Shown here: piece after piece, positions 59,216 to 64,000 of the stretch
Layout: every line of letters begins with the position of its first letter
Position numbering within the stretch: position 1 is the first letter of the stretch
Assembly: GCA_963738325.1 (NCBI GenBank)
Contig: CAVTWD010000013.1
Location: forward strand, 186,001 to 250,000
Source: CAVTWD01 sp963738325
GTDB taxonomy: Bacteria; Actinomycetota; Acidimicrobiia; Acidimicrobiales; Ilumatobacteraceae
Length of the DNA: 64,000 nt
Direction: 5' to 3'
Program-made: the position numbers and the translations under genes
Notes under the pieces: model-generated
The model's database searches: none
What the model was told of the DNA's origin: nothing
The model's input: only the letters and a program-made list of their open reading frames with translations

Positions 59216-60508
59216 ATGCCCGCCTCCCCGGGGACCCGGCCTCGCCTGCGGCGCACGTGGCCCCAGCGGGTGGTCCTCGGGGTCAACGTGGTGCTCGTGG
59301 TCGTCTGCGGGTTGGCCGCGAGCCTGGTCTGGTACGCGAACAACCGCCTCGGGTCACTCGAGCGGGTCGTGATCAACCACGCCCACACCCCGCTCACCGG
59401 CGCCAGCGGATCCTTCGGCGAGGTGACGACGGCACCCTCCCAGTCAGGCGGGGCGATCCCGGCGCAGAACTTCCTGTTGGTCGGCTCCGACAGCCGCGAC
59501 TGCATCTCGCCCGACATCGCCAACGCTGTCCGCCTTCCTCGGAGAACCTGTCGTTGGTGGCCGGTCGGACACGATCATGCTCCTGCGGGTCGAACGGGAC
59601 GCGAAGGTTGCCTCGATCCTCTCGTTCCCGAGAGACCTCTGGGTCAAGGTGGCGGGCAGCTCGCGTCGGGGGCGGATCAACGCCACCTTCGACGAGAAGG
59701 ACCCGAGTCGCCTCGTCCAGACCATCGAGGAGAACTTCGGCATCCGCGTCGACCACTACGTCGGACGTGAACTTCTGCGCCTTCAAGAAACTCGTCCAGA
59801 TCGTGGGCGGGGTGAAGATCCCCTTCACCTATCCGGCCCGTGATCGCTACAGCGGCCTGAACGTGACCTCGCCCGGGTGCGTGTCCCTCGACGGCGATGC
59901 CGCCTTGGCCTATGTGCGGTCGCGCCACTACCAGTACGAGGTCAACGGGGTGTGGAAGGACGACGTCAGCTCGGACTTCGGCCGCATCGCCCGGCAGCAG
60001 GACTTCATCCGGCGCGTGCTGAGGAAGGCGCTGGATCGCGGCGGCCGGCAGCCCTTGGTGGCAAAGCAGCTGATCGACGCCGCGCTCCAGAACGTCACCG
60101 TCGACGCCAACCTGACGCTGAACGACCTCTACCAGCTGTCGACCAAGCTCCGAACGTTCGACCCGGGCACGGTCAAGACTTACCGGATCGACGGCACCGG
60201 CGTGATCATCGGCGGGGCCTCTGTCATCGAGCCGGACACAACCAGCGCTCGGGCGCGAGCGATCCTCGCCTACTTCCGGGGGGGGACCGGGCTCCGCGCC
60301 GGGGGCGAGCAGCCTGCTTCCGGAAGCTCCGGGCTCCTCGTCGACGAGCACGTCGACGACCACGAGCTCGGTCGTACCGACCACCGGAAGTGACATTTCC
60401 GCAGGGACGACGGCAGCGGGTGAATCGACGAGCAACACCGACGACGCCGGCCGGCCCCCCGAGCTGGTTTCGGGCGTCGTCCCGCCGAACGATCCGACCT
60501 GCCGCTGA
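59216..60508 (+). CDS. LytR-CpsA-Psr (LCP) family protein, frameshifted
   Basis: This is a membrane-anchored transferase attaching glycopolymers to peptidoglycan. The N-terminal anchor is VVLGVNVVLVVVCGLAASLV. LCP core: QNFLLVGSDSRDC, SDTIMLLRVERDAKVASILS, FPRDLWVKVAGSSRRGRINA, VDHYVDVNFCAFKKLVQIVG, CVSLDGDAALAYVRSRHYQY, and RIARQQDFIRRVLRKALDRG, with the conserved Arg/Asp pairs. Shifts near 59530, 59560, 59765 and 60330; the last frame ends with a Ser/Thr/Pro-rich tail to 60508. About 430 residues. Confidence 0.9.
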
Positions 60509-60598
60509 GCGGACGGCCCGCCGATCAGCGGCTCGACCGCCCGCCCAAGCACGGCATCGGCCGCCTGCCACCACCCACCGGTTGCTCGGATGCCTGGC

Positions 60599-60632
60599 GC
60601 TGGCGATTCGCCGGCGATTCGCCGGAGCATGC
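60599..60632. terminator. Palindromic repeat between convergent genes, terminator candidate
   Basis: Two copies of GGCGATTCGCC (each self-complementary) are followed by GGAGCATGCTC, located between the LCP gene and the convergent VWA gene. Bases 60599-60624 are identical to 54552-54577 inside the MFS gene. Confidence 0.45.
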
Positions 60633-60634
60633 TC

Positions 60635-61529
60635 TCAAATTGAAAGAAGGCGGGCGAAGACATCGGGCACTGCGAGGGGTCCGTCCAGTGGCTCACATCG
60701 TCCGCCGACCTCGGCACACAGTGCCTCTGCGTCGTCGATGTCGCCTGCAGGCGCCGCAACGACGAGCTCGTCCAGCGCCCTCGCCGCCTCGGTGACGTCT
60801 CCTGGCACGGTCGCCCGGCAGTCCGACAGCAACACGGTCACTCGCCGTCCCGCCCGGGACCGCGCCAGCTGCTCCGCGGCAGCGGCGAGAGCCAGCGCCA
60901 GGTCCGTCGTGCCGAAGCCACGGAACGTGAGTAGATCCTCCACAACGTGTTCGGCTGATTTCGGGCTGGTCTGACCCTTGACCACCAGCACGTCGTCGCC
61001 GAAGGCCAAAACGCTGTAGTCCTCGGGTGCCCGCCATGCCACCGCCGCGGCCGCGATCGTGGCCGTGGCCAACCGTTCGCCGCCCATCGAGCCGCTCCTG
61101 TCGACGAGCAGGCAGAGCGCCGTCCCCGGTCGCGGCCCACGTTCGCAGGCGCAGATCCTCGAGGTCGGGCGCACGCGCCGCGGCCCGGGCGAGCGCAAGG
61201 GCATCGACAGACGCATCGAGATCCAGATCGCCCCCCGACGAGTCGAACGGTCGCGACTGCAGCCGCCCGACCCCGCGTCGCCGCAATGATCCACCTCGGG
61301 CCACGGCGAGGACGACACGGCCGGCGAGTCGCCGAGCCAGGTCGCGCAACTCGGGATCCGTCGCGCCCGTGAGGTCGGCGAGGAGAGCGAGAGCCGCGTC
61401 CGGGTCGTCGCCGAGCACCTCGTCGAAGGCCGACTCGTCGAGATGGCCGACGCCCGGTGACACGTCGTCGAAGCGCTCGTGCCGGCTCAGCTCACGGCGT
61501 GACGTGGTCCGCCGACTGCGCTCCGCCAC
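60635..61529 (-). CDS. VWA-domain protein (CoxE-like), one frame break
   Basis: About 297 residues. N-terminal: RRELSRHERFDDVSPGVGHL, ALALLADLTGATDPELRDLA. The C-terminal von Willebrand A domain has the MIDAS motif LLVDRSGSMGGERLA (DxSxS), TTDLALALAAAAEQLARS (MIDAS Thr) and RRVTVLLSDCRAT. A shift lies near 61140. VWA proteins of this kind work with the MoxR ATPase encoded directly upstream to activate or assemble metal enzymes. Confidence 0.85.
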
Positions 61530-61558
61530 TGCCGCGTCGGCGTCGGCCCCCTCGCGGA

Positions 61559-62479
61559 TCAGGCCCCGGCCGGGGAGGTCGGGGCGCAGCCTTTTCCCCC
61601 ACCACCCGCCGGCTCCGCCTCGAACACGCTGGCGAAGAGCTCTCGGATCACGTCCTCCGCGCTCCTGGCGCTGCCCTCGCGGACTCGGACGCGGCCCGAG
61701 AGCCCGGCAAGGGCAGCGTCGAGGAGAACGTCCCGGTCAGTGACCGGGCGACCTCGCAACGGCCCCAAGGACGACGCGACGAGCACCATGTCGATCGCGC
61801 CCCTCACCGATGAGCCGATGCGGAGGTCGGGATGGGTACGGGTGAGCCGCACGAACTCCACGACCTTCGCCACCCAAGCCGCGTCAGCGGCCGCCTCACC
61901 CGCCGTGAGCGCCACGACGGTGGCCTCCTCCGAGGCGTCCTGATAGTCCATCAACAGGCGACAGGTGCGGTCGTACACCGCGGCCGAGATCCGGGCTGTC
62001 CCGACGGCATCGAAGGGATTCATGGCGGCGACCAGCCGGAAGCTCGGGGCGGCGCGGACTCGCCCGAGCCGAGGTACGTGCAGCTCGCCCTCGCTCATCA
62101 CGGTGATGAGCACGTTGAGGGTCTCCTCGGGGATCCTGTTGATCTCCTCGACGTACAGCAAGGCCCCGTCGCGCAGCGCCTCGATCAGCGGTCCATCTAC
62201 GAAGATCTCGGCCGAGTAGCCCTCGGTCAGCACCCGAGCAGGATCGAAGTGGCCGACGAGGCGGGCCGGAGTGAGCTCGGCGTTGCCCTCGACGAAGGCG
62301 AGACCGATGCCGAGCTCCTCGGCGATCGCCCGGAGCAGCGTCGACTTCCCCGTTCCCGGAGGCCCTTCGAGCAGCGTGTGGCGCCCGGCGGCGAGGGCGG
62401 CCACCACAATCTCGAGCTCGCGTCGCCGGCCGACGACATGGCGACTGAGGCGGTCGAGGAGGTCGGCGTCGACGATCAC
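61559..62479 (-). CDS. MoxR-family AAA+ ATPase
   Basis: 306 residues. Walker A LLEGPPGTGKSTLLRAIAEE, FVEGNAELTPARLVGHFDPA, Walker B LLYVEEINRIPEETLNVLI, sensor 1 FRLVAAMNPFDAVG, then VYDRTCRLLMDYQDASEE. It is a chaperone-type ATPase, paired with the VWA gene downstream (30-base gap). The last residues may be shifted. It starts 2 bases after the alcohol dehydrogenase stop, so the three form one operon. Confidence 0.92.
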   Translation of the reverse strand: MIVDADLLDRLSRHVVGRRRELEIVVAALAAGRHTLLEGPPGTGKSTLLRAIAEELGIGLAFVEGNAELTPARLVGHFDPARVLTEGYSAEIFVDGPLIEALRDGALLYVEEINRIPEETLNVLITVMSEGELHVPRLGRVRAAPSFRLVAAMNPFDAVGTARISAAVYDRTCRLLMDYQDASEEATVVALTAGEAAADAAWVAKVVEFVRLTRTHPDLRIGSSVRGAIDMVLVASSLGPLRGRPVTDRDVLLDAALAGLSGRVRVREGSARSAEDVIRELFASVFEAEPAGGGGKGCAPTSPAGA

Positions 62480-62481
62480 GC

Positions 62482-63629
62482 TCAGGGGAGGGCGATCACG
62501 CCTCGGATGTTGGTGCCGTCGCGCAAGTCCTGGTAGCCCTCGTTGATCTGGTCGAGGCTGTAGGTCTTCGTGATCAGCTCATCCAGCTTCAACTGCCCGT
62601 CGCGATACAAGGCGAGCAGATTCGGGATGTCGCGGCGAGGGTTGAGCGAGCCGAAGATGGTGCCCTTGATCTCCTTGTTCCAAAGCGTCAGGTTGGACAG
62701 GTTGACCGCCGCCTGTGTCTGGGTCAGGGGCGCGACACCGGTCACCACGCACGTGCCGCCCTTCCCGGTGAGGCCCATGGCCCTTCCATCAGTTCGCCGT
62801 ACATCACCCCCGGGGTCATGATGACGCGGTCCGCCATTTGCCCCCACGTGAGATCGGTGACGAGCGGTGTCGCCTCCTCCATGCTCGCGGTCACGTGCGT
62901 GGCGCCGAACTCCATCGCCTTCTCTCGCTTGAACTCGATCGGGTCGACGGCCACGACGTGCTTGGCCCCGGCCATGCGGGCGCCCTGGACCGCATTGATA
63001 CCGATGCCCCCGATCCCGACGACGACCACGGTGTCGCCCGGCTTCGTCCCCGCACGCTCGACGGCGGACCCCCACCCCGTCGCGACGCCGCAGGACACGA
63101 GCGCGACTGCCTCCATCGGCAGTTCGGGTTCGACCTTGATGATCGAGGCCTCCGCCACACACGTCCGTTCGGAGAAGGTGCCGAGCTTGGCGAACAACGT
63201 CAGTTCCCGGTCGCGGACGCGATGGCGTGACGTCCCGTCGGTGATCATCCCCTTCGCGAAGGCGCCGGCGCCGGCGTCGCAGAGGTTCTGGCGCCCGGTT
63301 GAGCAGTAACGGCAGCGACCGCAGGAGGGGATGAAGCTCGCCGAGACGTGGTCCCCCGGCACGACCGAGGTGACGCCCGGGCCGACCGCGGCGACGATGC
63401 CCGCGCCCTCGTGCCCGCCCAGGCACGGGAAGAAGTCGTCCAGGCCCATCGCGGCGAGCGCCTCGGGCGGCGGGACGAGGTCTCCCGTGACGACGTGCTC
63501 GTCGCTGTGACAGAGCCCGGCCACCTTCCACTCGACCAGCACCTCGTTGGCCTTCGGGGGATCGACCTCCATCTCCTCGATCTGCCAGTCCTGCCCCACG
63601 CCGAACAGTACGGCGGCCCTGCTCTTCAC
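62482..63629 (-). CDS. NDMA-dependent (mycofactocin-type) zinc alcohol dehydrogenase, one frame break
   Basis: About 382 residues. Catalytic zinc site: KVAGLCHSDEHVVTGDL (Cys) and CLGGHEGAGIVAAVGPG (His-Glu); structural zinc: CGRCRYCSTGRQNLC; Rossmann motif VVVVGIGGIGINAVQGARMA. A shift near 62780 separates GELMEG from RAMGLTGKGGTCVVTGVAPL. C-terminal LDQINEGYQDLRDGTNIRGV matches the NDMA-dependent group, which carries tightly bound NAD recycled by mycofactocin. A second paralogue lies 9 bases upstream. Confidence 0.9.
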
Positions 63630-63638
63630 GCGATCCCC

Positions 63639-64000
63639 CTACTCGTAGACGAGCACGCCCCGGATGTTGTTGCCGTCGCGCATGTCCTTGTACCCCTCGT
63701 TGACCTCATCAAGCGTGTACGTCCTCGTGACCAGCCCGTCGAGGTCTATCTGGCCCTCGCGATACAGGCCGAGCAGCTTGGGGATGTCGTAGCGGGGATT
63801 GCCCGATCCGAAGAGTGACCCGACCACCTGTTTCTCCATCAAGGTCAGGTCGAGCAGGCTCATGGTGACGCTCGTCTCCAAGGCCGGGTGGATGTTCGTG
63901 ACGACGACCCGGCCTCCCTTCGACGCGAGCGCGAGCGCCCCGGCCATCGCCTCGCCGTTGCCGACGCCCATCGTCATGATGACCTTGTTGGCCATCTGCC
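63639..64000 (-). CDS. Second NDMA-type alcohol dehydrogenase, partial (runs off right edge)
   Basis: Only the C-terminal 120 or so residues are present: MANKVIMTMGVGNGEAMAGA, GGRVVVTNIHPALETSVTMS, LMEKQVVGSLFGSGNPRYDI, LDEVNEGYKDMRDGNNIRGV. It is clearly paralogous to the preceding gene with the same end. The true start lies beyond base 64000. Confidence 0.9.
   Translation of the reverse strand, partial: QMANKVIMTMGVGNGEAMAGALALASKGGRVVVTNIHPALETSVTMSLLDLTLMEKQVVGSLFGSGNPRYDIPKLLGLYREGQIDLDGLVTRTYTLDEVNEGYKDMRDGNNIRGVLVYE

Overview
The window is high-GC DNA from an actinobacterium. The signs are a 13E12/DUF222 HNH gene behind an actinobacterial-type LexA box, GAF-ANTAR regulators, a LytR-CpsA-Psr protein, an actinobacterial SUF cluster with long SufT, and NDMA-dependent (mycofactocin-type) alcohol dehydrogenases. 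An uncultured Acidimicrobiia-like lineage is plausible, but the sequence alone does not fix the genus. Many genes carry single-base frame breaks. The essential single-copy valS is among them, so most breaks are probably base-call or assembly indels rather than true decay; coordinates for such genes are given as the reconstructed span.

Layout. (1) 1-12.2 kb, chromosome: a type I methylase running off the left edge; a DUF222/HNH gene with an SOS box; an ArsR-SRPBCC pair with a self-operator; a MarR-controlled ABC-2 exporter; a MacB/FtsX-type exporter; a TetR/membrane-protein divergon. (2) 12.24-37.07 kb, integrative element B. (3) 37.03-52.72 kb, integrative element A. (4) 52.6-64 kb, chromosome: an acyl-CoA dehydrogenase (the attachment-site gene), an MFS transporter, cysS, valS, an LCP protein, a VWA/MoxR pair and two NDMA-type alcohol dehydrogenases.

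The main result is that two related integrative elements sit in tandem in the 3' end of one acyl-CoA dehydrogenase gene. Three copies of that 3' end lie in the same orientation at 12233-12320, 36991-37069 and 52644-52723. Beside the second and third copies lies a minus-strand tyrosine recombinase gene, and paired GTAGGGATG-like repeats flank every junction. The junctions of A share 36 identical bases; the outer copy differs at three of them, so B looks older.

Element B has lost most of its mobility genes (relaxase fragment only; integrase with its LHDLR box overwritten). It carries about 20 kb of stress and metabolic cargo: PlsC, a trehalose-phosphate synthase fused to a degenerate phosphatase domain, a STAS protein, two GAF-ANTAR proteins, Hsp20, an acyl-CoA desaturase remnant, an alpha/beta hydrolase, a 7Fe-type ferredoxin, SufR plus SufBCDUT without SufS, and a SagB-type oxidoreductase. 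A roughly 40-base leader is repeated upstream of at least two, probably three, cargo genes. Element A keeps a full MobF relaxase gene, an excisionase-like gene, a 19-bp perfect inverted repeat (oriT candidate) and a complete integrase. Its cargo looks like phage defence: DUF4238 protein, UvrD-like helicase with a C-terminal nuclease and Cys cluster, a type III-like Mod methylase and a Res helicase-nuclease, in one tight operon. No type IV secretion or coupling genes are visible, so both are best read as mobilizable elements (IMEs) or ICE remnants.
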